Source of the DNA: Rhabditoides inermis | Taxonomy: Eukaryota > Nematoda > Chromadorea > Rhabditida > Rhabditidae | Length of the DNA stretch: 64,000 nt | Assembly: GCA_963966185.1 (NCBI GenBank) | Contig: CAWZYM010000114.1 | Span: 80,001-144,000, forward strand | Reading direction: 5' to 3' | Shown: piece by piece, positions 49,601-61,538 of the stretch | Layout of the letters: the number at the start of each line of letters is the position of its first letter | Numbering within the stretch: the stretch's first letter is position 1 | Notes under the pieces: model-generated | What the model saw: only the letters and a program-made list of their open reading frames with translations | What the model was told of the DNA's origin: nothing | Databases searched by the model: none | Program-made: the position numbers and the translations under genes

Positions 49601-52600
49601 AAAGGGAGAGGTAGATAGTTAGATAGAGATATAATAATGGGAGAATCAAACACAATCTTTTGTATTTCAACAGAATGTTTCATTTGGCAACTATAAATGT
49701 CTTTCTTTTTTTGGAATTTGGATGTATAAGAATCATGTTCATGTTATCATTATCATCATTGCAGATTGACTGGACCATGTTTCGAATCAATTATCAAACA
49801 TTTATCTACTGTCATAATGGGAGTCATGTATTCAGGTGACGTCATTTACACTGTCTCACCTATGTAATTATTCTGTCGGTGTCTTCCACATTTGTCGTTC
49901 AACGGCGCTTGTGTGGGCACTGACTCTAGGTGTAGCACGTACTTTGTCGTTAAACGGCGCTGTATTGGCTACACCGAAATCCTTCTCAAACCTACTTATA
50001 TCCCCATTTACTCTTATTTATATTTTTCTTTTTATCGATAAATTTCAGAAGCGACTATCATATTTGACGGAAATCAAAACAACTCTCTAATCAAATAAAT
50101 ACACCGTCTCTCCAATTGATAATATCAGGTGGGATACGTTTTCATTTTTGTATTGAAAAAGTATAATAAATTTTATCGAACAGTCGGGATTTTTGCTACT
50201 ATCTCGCTACTCTTTATATTATCTACCCCAAACTCTCACTTTCTCTACTTGAAGCATTGTATTTCGCCGAGATAAAGAGAAAGAGGGAGAAAGAAGGGGA
50301 ACAAAGCCGAAGAAAGTAGAGTGACGAAGAAGCATATATAGAGAAAGAAAAAGCGAAGAAAGTGGGGGTGGGAGAGATAGAGAGAGATAGAGAGACAGAG
50401 AGAGAGTATGCAGCGCGCGCGTGCGTGAGAAAAAGAGAGAGAAAGAAAGGGAGAGGTAGATAGTTAGATAGAGATATAATAATGGGAGAATCAAACACAA
50501 TCTTTTGTATTTCAACAGAATGTTTCATTTGGCAACTATAAATGTCTTTCTTTTTTTGGAATTTGGATGTATAAGAATCATGTTCATGTTATCATTATCA
50601 TCATTGCAGATTGACTGGACCATGTTTCGAATCAATTATCAAACATTTATCTACTGTCATAATGGGAGTCATGTATTCAGGTGACGTCATTTACACTGTC
50701 TCACCTATGTAATTATTCTGTCGGTGTCTTCCACATTTGTCGTTCAACGGCGCTTGTGTGGGCACTGACTCTAGGTGTAGCACGTACTTTGTCGTTAAAC
50801 GGCGCTGTATTGGCTACACCGCATTTCACCTTTCATCTTTTCTCGTCGGTGTCTTCCACATTTGTCGTTCAACGGCGCTTGTGTGGGCACTGACTCTAGG
50901 TGTAGCACGTACTTTGTCGTTAAACGGCGCTGTATTGGCTACACCGAAATCCTTCTCAAACCAACTTATATCCCCATTTACTCTTATTTATATTTTTCTT
51001 TTTCTCGATAAATTTCAGAAGCGACTATCATATTTGACGGAAATCAAAACAACTCCCTAATCAAATAAATACACCGTCTCTCCAATTGATAATATCAGGT
51101 GGGATACGTTTTTATTTTTGTACTGAAAAAAAGTATAATAAATTTTATCGAACAGTCGGGATTTCTGCTACTATCTCGCTACTCTTTATATTATCTTAAT
51201 TATCTACCCTAAACTCTCACTTTCTCTACTTGAAGCATTGTATTTCGCCGAGATAAAGAGAAAGAGGGAGAAAGAAGGGGAACAAAGCCGAAGAAAGTAG
51301 AGTGACGAAGAAGCATATATAGAGAAAGAAAAAGCGAAGAAAGTGGGGGTGGGAGAGATAGAGAGAGATAGAGAGACAGAGAGAGAGTATGCAGCGCGCG
51401 CGTGCGTGAGAAAAAGAGAGAGAAAGAAAGGGAGAGGTAGATAGTTAGATAGAGATATAATAATGGGAGAATCAAACACAATCTTTTGTATTTCAACAGA
51501 ATGTTTCATTTGGCAACTATAAATGTCTTTCTTTTTTTGGAATTTGGATGTATAAGAATCATGTTCATGTTATCATTATCATCATTGCAGATTGACTGGA
51601 CCATGTTTCGAATCAATTATCAAACATTTATCTACTGTCATAATGGGAGTCATGTATTCAGGTGACGTCATTTACACTGTCTCACCTATGTAATTATTCT
51701 GTCGGTGTCTTCCACATTTGTCGTTCAACGGCGCTTGTGTGGGCACTGACTCTAGGTGTAGCACGTACTTTGTCGTTAAACGGCGCTGTATTGGCTACAC
51801 CGCATTTCACCTTTCATCTTTTCTCGTCGGTGTCTTCCACATTTGTCGTTCAACGGCGCTTGTGTGGGCACTGACTCTAGGTGTAGCACGTACTTTGTCG
51901 TTAAACGGCGCTGTATTGGCTACACCGAAATCCTTCTCAAACCTACTTATATCCCCATTTACTCTTATTTATATTTTTCTTTTTATCGATAAATTTCAGA
52001 AGCGACTATCATATTTGACGGAAATCAAAACAACTCTCTAATCAAATAAATACACCGTCTCTCCAATTGATAATATCAGGTGGGATACGTTTTCATTTTT
52101 GTATTGAAAAAGTATAATAAATTTTATCGAACAGTCGGGATTTTTGCTACTATCTCGCTACTCTTTATATTATCTACCCCAAACTCTCACTTTCTCTACT
52201 TGAAGCATTGTATTTCGCCGAGATAAAGAGAAAGAGGGAGAAAGAAGGGGAACAAAGCCGAAGAAAGTAGAGTGACGAAGAAGCATATATAGAGAAAGAA
52301 AAAGCGAAGAAAGTGGGGGTGGGAGAGATAGAGAGAGATAGAGAGACAGAGAGAGAGAGAGTATGCAGCGCGCGCGTGCGTGAGAAAAAGAGAGAGAAAG
52401 AAAGGGAGAGGTAGATAGTTAGATAGAGATATAATAATGGGAGAATCAAACACAATCTTTTGTATTTCAACAGAATGTTTCATTTGGCAACTATAAATGT
52501 CTTTCTTTTTTTTGGAATTTGGATGTATAAGATTCATGTTCATGTAATCATTATCATCATTGCAGATTGACTGGACCATGTTTCGAATCAATTATCAATC

Positions 52601-55600
52601 ATTCATCTACTGTCATAATGAAAGCCATGTATCCAGGTGACGTCATTTACATTGTCTTACCTATGTAAATATTCTGTCGGTGTCTTCCACATTTGTCGTT
52701 CAACGGCGCTTGTGTGGGCACTGACTCTAGGTGTAGCACGTACTTTGTCGTTAAACGGCGCTGTATTGGCTACACCGCATTTCACCTTTTAAACTTTTCT
52801 CGTCGGTGTCTTCCACATTTGTCGTTCAACGGCGCTTGTGTGGGCACTGACTCTAGGTGTAGCACGTACTTTGTCGTTAAACGGCGCTGTATTGGCTACA
52901 CCGCATTTCACCTTTCATCTTTTCTCGTCGGTGTCTTCCACATTTGTCGTTCAACGGCGCTTGTGTGGGCACTGACTCTGTGTAGGTGTAGCACGTACTT
53001 TGTCGTTAAACAGCGCTGTATTGGCTACACCGCATTTCACCTTTCATCTTTTCTCGTCGGTGTCTTTCACATTTGTCGTTCAACGGCGCTTGTGTGGGCA
53101 CTGACTCTAGGTGTAGCACGTACTTTGTCGTTAAACGGCGCTGTATTGGCTACACCGCATTTCACCTTTCATCTTTTCTCGTCGGTGTCTTTCACATTTG
53201 TCGTTCAACGGCGCTTGTGTGGGCACTGACTCTAGGTGTAGCACGTACTTTGTCGTTAAACGGCGCTGTATTGGCTACACCGCATTTCACCTTTCATCTT
53301 TTCTCGTCGGTGTCTTCCACATTTGTCGTTCAACGGCGCTTGTGTGGGCACTGACTCTAGGTGTAGCACGTACTTTGTCGTTAAACGGCGCTGTATTGGC
53401 TACACCGCATTTCACCTTTCATCTTTTCTCGTCGGTGTCTTCCACATTTGTCGTTCAACGGCGCTTGTGTGGGCACTGACTCTAGGTGTAGCACGTACTT
53501 TGTCGTTAAACGGCGCTGTATTGGCTACACCGCATTTCACCTTTTAAACTTTTCTCGTCGGTGTCTTTCACATTTGTCGTTCAACGGCGCTTGTGTGGGC
53601 ACTGACTCTAGGTGTAGCACGTACTTTGTCGTTAAACGGCGCTGTATTGGCTACACCGCATTTCACCTTTCATCTTTTCTCGTCGGTGTCTTCCACATTT
53701 GTCGTTCAACGGCGCTTGTGTGGGCACTGACTCTGTGTAGGTGTAGCACGTACTTTGTCGTTAAACGGCGCTGTATTGGTTACACCGCATTTCACCTTTC
53801 AAACTTTTCTCGTCGGTGTCTTCCACATTTGTCGTTCAACGGCGCTTGTGTGGGCACTGACTCTAGGTGTAGCACGTACTTTGTCGTTAAACGGCGCTGT
53901 ATTGGCTACACCGCATTTCACCTTTCATCTTTTCTCGTCGGTGTCTTCCACATTTGTCGTTCAACGGCGCTTGTGTGGGCACTGACTCTAGGTGTAGCAC
54001 GTACTTTGTCGTTAAACGGCGCTGTATTGGCTACACCGCATTTCACCTTTCATCTTTTCTCATCGGTGTCTTCCACATTTGTCGTTCAACGGCGCTTGTG
54101 TGGGCACTGACTCTAGGTGTAGCACGTACTTTGTCGTTAAACGGCGCTGTATTGGCTACACCGCATTTCACCTTTCATCTTTTCTCGTCGGTGTCTTCCA
54201 CATTTGTCGTTCAACGGCGCTTGTGTGGGCACTGACTCTAGGTGTAGCACGTACTTTGTCGTTAAACGGCGCTGTATTGGCTACACCGAAATCCTTCTCA
54301 AACCAACTTATATCCCCATTTACTCTTATTTATATTTTTCTTTTTCTCGATAAACTTCAGAAGCGACTATCATATTTGACGGAAATCAAAACAACTCCCT
54401 AATCAAATAAATACACCGTCTCTCCAATTGATAATATCAGGTGGGATACGTTTTTATTTTTGTACTGAAAAAAAGTATAATAAATTTTATCGAACAGTCG
54501 GGATTTCTGCTACTATCTCGCTACTCTTTATATTATCAACCCCAAACTCTCACTTTCTCTACTTGAAGCATTGTATTTCGCCGAGATAAAGAGAAAGAGG
54601 GAGAAAGAAGGGGAACAAAGCCGAAGAAAGTAGAGTGACGAAGAAGCATATATAGAGAAAGAAAAAGCGAAGAAAGTGGGGGTGGGAGAGATAGAGAGAG
54701 ATAGAGAGACAGAGAGAGAGTATGCAGCGCGCGCGTGCGTGAGAAAAAGAGAGAGAAAGAAAGGGAGAGGTAGATAGTTAGATAGAGATATAATAATGGG
54801 AGAATCAAACACAATCTTTTGTATTTCAACAGAATGTTTCATTTGGCAACTATAAATGTCTTTCTTTTTTTTGGAATTTGGATGTATAAGAATCATGTTC
54901 ATGTTATCATTATCATCATTGCAGATTGACTGGACCATGTTTCGAATCAATTATCAAACATTTATCTACTGTCATAATGGGAGTCATGTATTCAGGTGAC
55001 GTCATTTACACTGTCTCACCTATGTAATTATTCTGTCGGTGTCTTCCACATTTGTCGTTCAACGGCGCTTGTGTGGGCACTGACTCTAGGTGTAGCACGT
55101 ACTTTGTCGTTAAACGGCGCTGTATTGGCTACACCGAAATCCTTCTCAAACCTACTTATATCCCCATTTACTCTTATTTATATTTTTCTTTTTATCGATA
55201 AATTTCAGAAGCGACTATCATATTTGACGGAAATCAAAACAACTCTCTAATCAAATAAATACACCGTCTCTCCAATTGATAATATCAGGTGGGATACGTT
55301 TTCATTTTTGTATTGAAAAAGTATAATAAATTTTATCGAACAGTCGGGATTTTTGCTACTATCTCGCTACTCTTTATATTATCTACCCCAAACTCTCACT
55401 TTCTCTACTTGAAGCATTGTATTTCGCCGAGATAAAGAGAAAGAGGGAGAAAGAAGGGGAACGAAGCCGAAGAAAGTAGAGTGACGAAGAAGCATATATA
55501 GAGAAAGAAAAAGCGAAGAAAGTGTGGGTGGGAGAGATAGAGAGAGATAGAGAGACAGAGAGAGAGAGAATGCAGCGCGCGCGTGCGAGAGAGAAAGAAA

Positions 55601-58485
55601 GAGAAAGAGGTAGATAGTTAGATAGAGATATAATAATGGGAGAATCAACCACAATATTTTGTATTTCAACAGAATGTTTCATTTGGCAACTATAAATGTC
55701 TTTTTTTTGGAATTTGGATGTATAAGAATCATGTTCATGTTATCATTATCATCATTGCAGATTGACTGGACCATGTTTCGAATCAATTATCAATCATTCA
55801 TCTACTGTCATAATGAAAGCCATGTATCCAGGTGACGTCATTTACATTGTCTTACCTATGTAAATATTCTGTCGGTGTCTTCCACATTTGTCGTTCAACG
55901 GCGCTTGTGTGGGCACTGACTCTAGGTGTAGCACGTACTTTGTCGTTAAACGGCGCTGTATTGGCTACACCGCATTTCACCTTTCATCTTTTCTCGTCGG
56001 TGTCTTCCACATTTGTCGTTCAACGGCGCTTGTGTGGGCACTGACTCTAGGTGTAGCACGTACTTTGTCGTTAAACGGCGCTGTATTGGCTACACCGCAT
56101 TTCACCTTTCATCTTTTCTCGTCGGTGTCTTCCACATTTGTCGTTCAACGGCGCTTGTGTGGGCACTGACTCTAGGTGTAGCACGTACTTTGTCGTTAAA
56201 CGGCGCTGTATTGGCTACACCGCATTTCACCTTTCATCTTTTCTTGTCGGTGTCTTCCACATTTGTCGTTCAACGGCGCTTGTGTGGGCACTGACTCTGT
56301 GTAGGTGTAGCACGTACTTTGTCGTTAAACGGCGCTGTATTGGCTACACCGCATTTCACCTTTCATCTTTTCTCGTCGGTGTCTTTCACATTTGTCGTTC
56401 AACGGCGCTTGTGTGGGCACTGACTCTAGGTGTAGCACGTACTTTGTCGTTAAACGGCGCTGTATTGGCTACACCGCATTTCACCTTTCATCTTTTCTCG
56501 TCGGTGTCTTTCACATTTGTCGTTCAACGGCGCTTGTGTGGGCACTGACTCTAGGTGTAGCACGTACTTTGTCGTTAAACGGCGCTGTATTGGCTACACC
56601 GCATTTCACCTTTCATCTTTTCTCGTCGGTGTCTTCCACATTTGTCGTTCAACGGCGCTTGTGTGGGCACTGACTCTAGGTGTAGCACGTACTTTGTCGT
56701 TAAACGGCGCTGTATTGGCTACACCGCATTTCACCTTTCATCTTTTCTCGTCGGTGTCTTCCACATTTGTCGTTCAACGGCGCTTGTGTGGGCACTGACT
56801 CTAGGTGTAGCACGTACTTTGTCGTTAAACGGCGCTGTATTGGCTACACCGCATTTCACCTTTTAAACTTTTCTCGTCGGTGTCTTTCACATTTGTCGTT
56901 CAACGGCGCTTGTGTGGGCACTGACTCCAGGTGTAGCACGTACTTTGTCGTTAAACGGCGCTGTATTGGCTACACCGCATTTCACCTTTCATCTTTTCTC
57001 GTCGGTGTCTTCCACATTTGTCGTTCAACGGCGCTTGTGTGGGCACTGACTCTGTGTAGGTGTAGCACGTACTTTGTCGTTAAACGGCGCTGTATTGGTT
57101 ACACCGCATTTCACCTTTCAAACTTTTCTCGTCGGTGTCTTCCACATTTGTCGTTCAACGGCGCTTGTGTGGGCACTGACTCTAGGTGTAGCACGTACTT
57201 TGTCGTTAAACGGCGCTGTATTGGCTACACCGCATTTCACCTTTCATCTTTTCTCGTCGGTGTCTTCCACATTTGTCGTTCAACGGCGCTTGTGTGGGCA
57301 CTGACTCTAGGTGTAGCACGTACTTTGTCGTTAAACGGCGCTGTATTGGCTACACCGCATTTCACCTTTCATCTTTTCTCATCGGTGTCTTCCACATTTG
57401 TCGTTCAACGGCGCTTGTGTGGGCACTGACTCTAGGTGTAGCACGTACTTTGTCGTTAAACGGCGCTGTATTGGCTACACCGCAATTCACCTTTCATCTT
57501 TTCTCATCGGTGTCTTCCACATTTGTCGTTCAACGGCGCTTGTGTGGGCACTGACTCTAGGTGTAGCACGTACTTTGTCGTTAAACGGCGCTGTATTGGC
57601 TACACCGCATTTCACCTTTCATCTTTTCTCATCGGTGTCTTCCACATTTGTCGTTCAACGGCGCTTGTGTGGGCACTGACTCTAGGTGTAGCACGTACTT
57701 TGTCGTTAAACGGCGCTGTATTGGCTACACCGCATTTCACCTTTCATCTTTTCTCATCGGTGTCTTCCACATTTGTCGTTCAACGGCGCTTGTGTGGGCA
57801 CTGACTCTAGGTGTAGCACGTACTTTGTCGTTAAACGGCGCTGTATTGGCTACACCGAAATCCTTCTCAAACCTACTTATATCCCCATTTACTCTTATTT
57901 ATATTTTTCTTTTTCTCGATAAATTTCAGAAGCGACTATCATATTTGACGGAAATCAAAACAACTCCCTAATCAAATAAATACACCGTCTCTCCAATTGA
58001 TAATATCAGGTGGGATACGTTTTTATTTTTGTACTGAAAAAGTATAATAAATTTTATCGAACAGTCGGGATTTCTGCTACTATCTCGCTACTCTTTATAT
58101 TATCTACCCCAAACTCTCACTTTCTCTACTTGAAGCATTGTATTTCGCCGAGATAAAGAGAAAGAGGGAGAAAGAAGGGGAACAAAGCCGAAGAAAGTAG
58201 AGTGACGAAGAAGCATATATAGAGAAAGAAAAAGCGAAGAAAGTGGGGGTGGGAGAGATAGAGAGAGATAGAGAGACAGAGAGAGAGAGAGAGTATGCAG
58301 CGCGCGCGTGCGTGAGAGAAAGAGAGAGAAAGAAAGAGAAAGAGAGAAAGAGGTAGATAGTTAGATAGAGATATACATAATAATGGTAGAATCAACCACA
58401 ATATTTTGTATTTCAACAGAATGTTTCATTTGGCAACTATAAATGTCTTTTTTTTTTGGAATTTGGATGTCTAAGATTCATGTTC
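34627..58485. repeat. Two-level satellite array: 125-bp monomer blocks separated by spacers of about 745 bp
   Basis: Monomers contain TTTGTCGTTCAACGGCGCT and TTTGTCGTTAAACGGCGCT. Blocks (monomer count): 34852-35078 (2), 35834-36185 (3), 36941-37292 (3), 38042-38643 (5), 39394-39620 (2), 40367-40593 (2), 41328-42814 (12), 43561-43662 (1), 44406-44507 (1), 45251-45477 (2), 46233-49129 (15, split by a hAT element), 49875-49975 (1), 50720-50945 (2), 51701-51926 (2), 52676-54288 (13), 55035-55135 (1), 55871-57857 (16). Spacers are 734-755 bp and nearly identical. Each starts AAATCCTTCTCAAAC, has a GA-rich middle with a GCGCGCGCGTGCGTG stretch, and ends with TGACGTCA before the next block. The left end (34627-34851) is a diverged partial spacer. 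ORFs in it are by-products of the repeat; 125 is not a multiple of 3, so the frame changes in every monomer. Confidence 0.95.
47737..48762. mobile_element. Non-autonomous hAT-type DNA transposon
   Basis: A 1026-bp insertion in a 125-bp monomer. The ends are perfect 15-bp inverted repeats beginning TAGGGGCCCCAACCG, and the element is flanked by the 8-bp direct repeat CTTTCATC (47729-47736 and 48763-48770). Removing the element and one repeat restores the monomer exactly. An 8-bp target duplication and a terminal sequence fitting YARNG are the marks of the hAT superfamily. No transposase ORF is visible inside, so it must have been moved in trans. Confidence 0.9.
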
Positions 58486-58664
58486 ATTTCAATTTCAATT
58501 ATTTATCATTGCGTATTCAGAAAACATATGGGGACAAAAATGTGTGGCTGTAATAAGTGGTGCAACGTATTTGTGATTAAGATCAAATCAAAGAATGGTA
58601 AAACAGATACAAATGCGTATGGGACAATACAACAGACATATGTATATGAAATGAATGTACTCTG

Positions 58665-61481
58665 TTACATATACTGGGGAGACCGTACCCGTATCGATCG
58701 AAACTTGCGGTGAATGAATGTCTGTGTTCTAACGGACGGATCAAAAGAGGGTACGATTCGGTGGCAGTGAGAGTGTCTCGATGATGTGGATATGATATTA
58801 TAGATGGCGGATGAGTCAAAGACGGTGCGACCGTGTACAATTTTATGTATGTAGGCAATATCATTGACTGCTCGTCGTGACTCGAGAGTCTCCAAGCCTA
58901 GCAGGCAGAGTCTGGCAGAGTATCCTAGATTGAAAATGCCATTTCTATGGCAGATTCGTCTGGTGAAATACCGTTGAACGCCCTCAATAAGATTCACTGA
59001 GCGCACATCGGTGGGATTCCAGAGCTCAGTACAGTACTCCAGCTTACAGCGATAATATGTCACAAATGCTTTGCAAAGAACGGCTAAGCTGCGAGTACGG
59101 TATGCTCTTAGGAAGTCATTGATTCCCCAAAGTGTGCGATCGACAATGCGTTTAATGTAGTCATCGAAAGAAAGGCGAGTAGAGATATACACACCAAGAT
59201 CTTTAACACACTCAGGGGTTTCTAGAGTCACTGTGCCAAGTGAATATGCATACAGCGGATTTCGCTTGCCCAAGTGAAGAACCTGTGTTTTGCTAGCAGA
59301 TATGGTGAGACCCCACTCAATCGACCACTCAGAAACACAGTCGACTGCTTGCTGAAACTTAGTGCGCGCGGTGAGATCGAGGGGACAGAACGCGTAGGAC
59401 ACTTTCAAATCGTCAGCATACAATGCGCAGCGAACATAGTCCGGCAAACAGTCGACAATGTTGTTAATAAATACATTGAAAAGAAGAGGCCCGAGACAGC
59501 TCCCCTGAGGAACACCGCAATTCACAGTGCGTGGGGAGGATAGACACTGACTGACAAGTACACGCGTTGTTCTATCGCACAGAAAAGATTTGATCCACGC
59601 GAGTGCACTGCCGCGAACACCAAGTGAGTGGAGCTTCTTGAACAACATGGAATGATTTATGCAATCAAACGCCTTTTTGTAATCTACATAAAGGCAGTCG
59701 ACTACTTGCCCGTCGGTGAGATCACGCGACCACTGGGCATGACACTCAACGAGCTGTGCGCATGTGGATCGGCCCGCGCGGAAACCGAATTGGCGAGAGG
59801 TGAGAAGGCAGTGTTTTTCAAAGTGCTCTGTCATCTGCGCCGCGCAAATCCTCTCCAGCAGTTTGGAAAGTGTGGCAGTGAGAGCAATGGGACGGTAGTT
59901 GACTACCTCACTCTGGGACCCACCCTTGTGGATGGGTCTCACATACCCTATCTTCCATATAGGAGGAACGACACACGCGGAAAGAGACTGCTGGAAGAGG
60001 AGAAAGATTGGAGTGACTACAGAGTCTACAGTGTGCTTCAAGAAAATATGCGTTATCCCATCTGGTGACGTATTGATTTTTGGCGCGAGTGAGCGTATTG
60101 TTTTGGCAATGAGAATGTGGGTAATGTGAAATTGATTGATTGAATGGGAAGAATCAGTGAGTGGCGCACCAGACGGGATTGGTAGATTAGAATACACTGA
60201 GTCAAAGTACTCTGAAAAAGCCTCTGCCTTCTCACTCTCATCATGAATGTACACGCCATCAGCAGAGCTTATTGGGCCGATTCCATCTGCGGGGTTCAGC
60301 CTAGATCGAACGTGTTGAAAGAATTTTCTCTGTCCCTTAGAGAGCAGACTCGACTCAAGCTTGGTGTTCCATGCGTACAGCGCGCGTCTCAGATCTTTCT
60401 GTGCTCGTTTAGTGTCGCGGGAATAGGGTCGCCTGGCGGCAAGGCGCGTCGCTTTCGCACTCAGACGCTGGATATATGCTGGAGCTTTCTGGCTGTTACT
60501 GCGCTGCGGTTTCAGTGGAATATAGTCCAATTGACAGGATGCGACACAATCTTGGAACAAACTGCAACACTCAGCGAGTGTCCGTCCGGCGAATGTGAGA
60601 GTCCAGTCAATGGAGGCAATGCGCGAGTTGATGGCGGGCCAGTCCGCCTTGGCATAATCAAAGCGAGGTGAGAGGGTAGAGCGCTGCGTTTGGCGAATAG
60701 AGAGAGAGGCAATCACTGGGAGGTGATCACACAACGCAATACGTGAGCCAATGGAAATGTGTGAGAAGAGATCAACCTTGTCAGTCAGTATCAGATCGAG
60801 AATGTGGGGAGTTTGCCCGGGCCGGTGGACCATAGTGGGTTTATGGACCAGTTGAGATAGCGAAAACGTGGCGGTAAAGTTGATAAATGAGCGGTCGAGA
60901 GAGTGGATCGCTGTGAGTGAGCGCCAGTCAATATGCGGGAAGTTGAAATCGCCGGCTAGAATATGCACGCGCGAGTCGGGGCGAAAAAGAGAGCGGAGTG
61001 ATGCAATCATTCGCTCACCGGCGGCCCTCACTGCGCGAGTGGCACCGGGTGTGCGGTAGACAGCTATAACGCGGAGAGGTTGCTGAAGCTGGAGACTGGC
61101 AGAGGGTAGAATATCAAGGCATACAATCTCACACAGATCATCAATATGCACGCACTCGACTAGGACACACGAGAGACCAGAGGACATCAAGACTAGTACT
61201 CCGCCTGCATGAGACAAACGATCGCACCTATACACACTAAACTGGCCACCGAATCGCATAAAATCAGAACTATCGTGCACATCCAACCATGACTCAGTCA
61301 CGATACACACATGAGGCGAGTGAGAGGATATAAAGTGCGCGATGTCATAATACTTGTTCCGAACAGAGCGAGAATTCAAAACCACAAGTTTCAAAGAGGA
61401 AAGTGAGTGATTAGTATCAGAGAGCACCGGATCAGTCAAAGAATCGGAAAGTCTATGCGTACCCGCATCTCGCAAATACAC
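58665..61481 (-). CDS. CR1-like ORF2: endonuclease and reverse transcriptase
   Basis: 938 codons without a stop. The N-terminal third is an APE-type endonuclease: LKLVVLNSRSVRNK, CIVTESWLDV, ILAGDFNFPHIDW, HILDLILTD and CDHLPVIASL carry the usual catalytic positions (Glu in TESW, Asp/Asn in GDFN, Asp-His in CDH). The RT follows: [52 protein letters not shown] and [10 protein letters not shown] (catalytic YADD). The C-terminus is altered: a 108-bp in-frame deletion removes about 36 residues and the normal stop, so it ends SIRVRSPQYM. The endonuclease and RT cores look intact, so whether this copy is active is open. Confidence 0.93.
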   Translation of the reverse strand: MYLRDAGTHRLSDSLTDPVLSDTNHSLSSLKLVVLNSRSVRNKYYDIAHFISSHSPHVCIVTESWLDVHDSSDFMRFGGQFSVYRCDRLSHAGGVLVLMSSGLSCVLVECVHIDDLCEIVCLDILPSASLQLQQPLRVIAVYRTPGATRAVRAAGERMIASLRSLFRPDSRVHILAGDFNFPHIDWRSLTAIHSLDRSFINFTATFSLSQLVHKPTMVHRPGQTPHILDLILTDKVDLFSHISIGSRIALCDHLPVIASLSIRQTQRSTLSPRFDYAKADWPAINSRIASIDWTLTFAGRTLAECCSLFQDCVASCQLDYIPLKPQRSNSQKAPAYIQRLSAKATRLAARRPYSRDTKRAQKDLRRALYAWNTKLESSLLSKGQRKFFQHVRSRLNPADGIGPISSADGVYIHDESEKAEAFSEYFDSVYSNLPIPSGAPLTDSSHSINQFHITHILIAKTIRSLAPKINTSPDGITHIFLKHTVDSVVTPIFLLFQQSLSACVVPPIWKIGYVRPIHKGGSQSEVVNYRPIALTATLSKLLERICAAQMTEHFEKHCLLTSRQFGFRAGRSTCAQLVECHAQWSRDLTDGQVVDCLYVDYKKAFDCINHSMLFKKLHSLGVRGSALAWIKSFLCDRTTRVLVSQCLSSPRTVNCGVPQGSCLGPLLFNVFINNIVDCLPDYVRCALYADDLKVSYAFCPLDLTARTKFQQAVDCVSEWSIEWGLTISASKTQVLHLGKRNPLYAYSLGTVTLETPECVKDLGVYISTRLSFDDYIKRIVDRTLWGINDFLRAYRTRSLAVLCKAFVTYYRCKLEYCTELWNPTDVRSVNLIEGVQRYFTRRICHRNGIFNLGYSARLCLLGLETLESRRAVNDIAYIHKIVHGRTVFDSSAIYNIISTSSRHSHCHRIVPSFDPSVRTQTFIHRKFRSIRVRSPQYM

Positions 61482-61538
61482 GTCACCAATCGATACCTGG
61501 GGAGGGGCGGGGTCAAGCGAGTGCGGCTGGCACGAGTC

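Noticed and set aside
34852..57857. CRISPR-like array
   Set aside because: The repeats are head-to-tail identical units without unique short spacers, the 745-bp spacers are themselves repeats, there are no cas genes and the DNA is eukaryotic.
34813..57971. Dozens of similar 70-220-codon ORFs (FNGACVGTDSRC type) in the 125-bp array
   Set aside because: The monomer is 125 bp, so the frame changes with each copy, and the same peptide families appear in two frames. There is no start context, splice pattern or domain; they follow from repeat composition.
59274..60671. Plus-strand ORFs of 89-146 codons at 30702-31328 and 59274-60671
   Set aside because: They are antisense to the CR1-like ORF2 and have no motif of their own.
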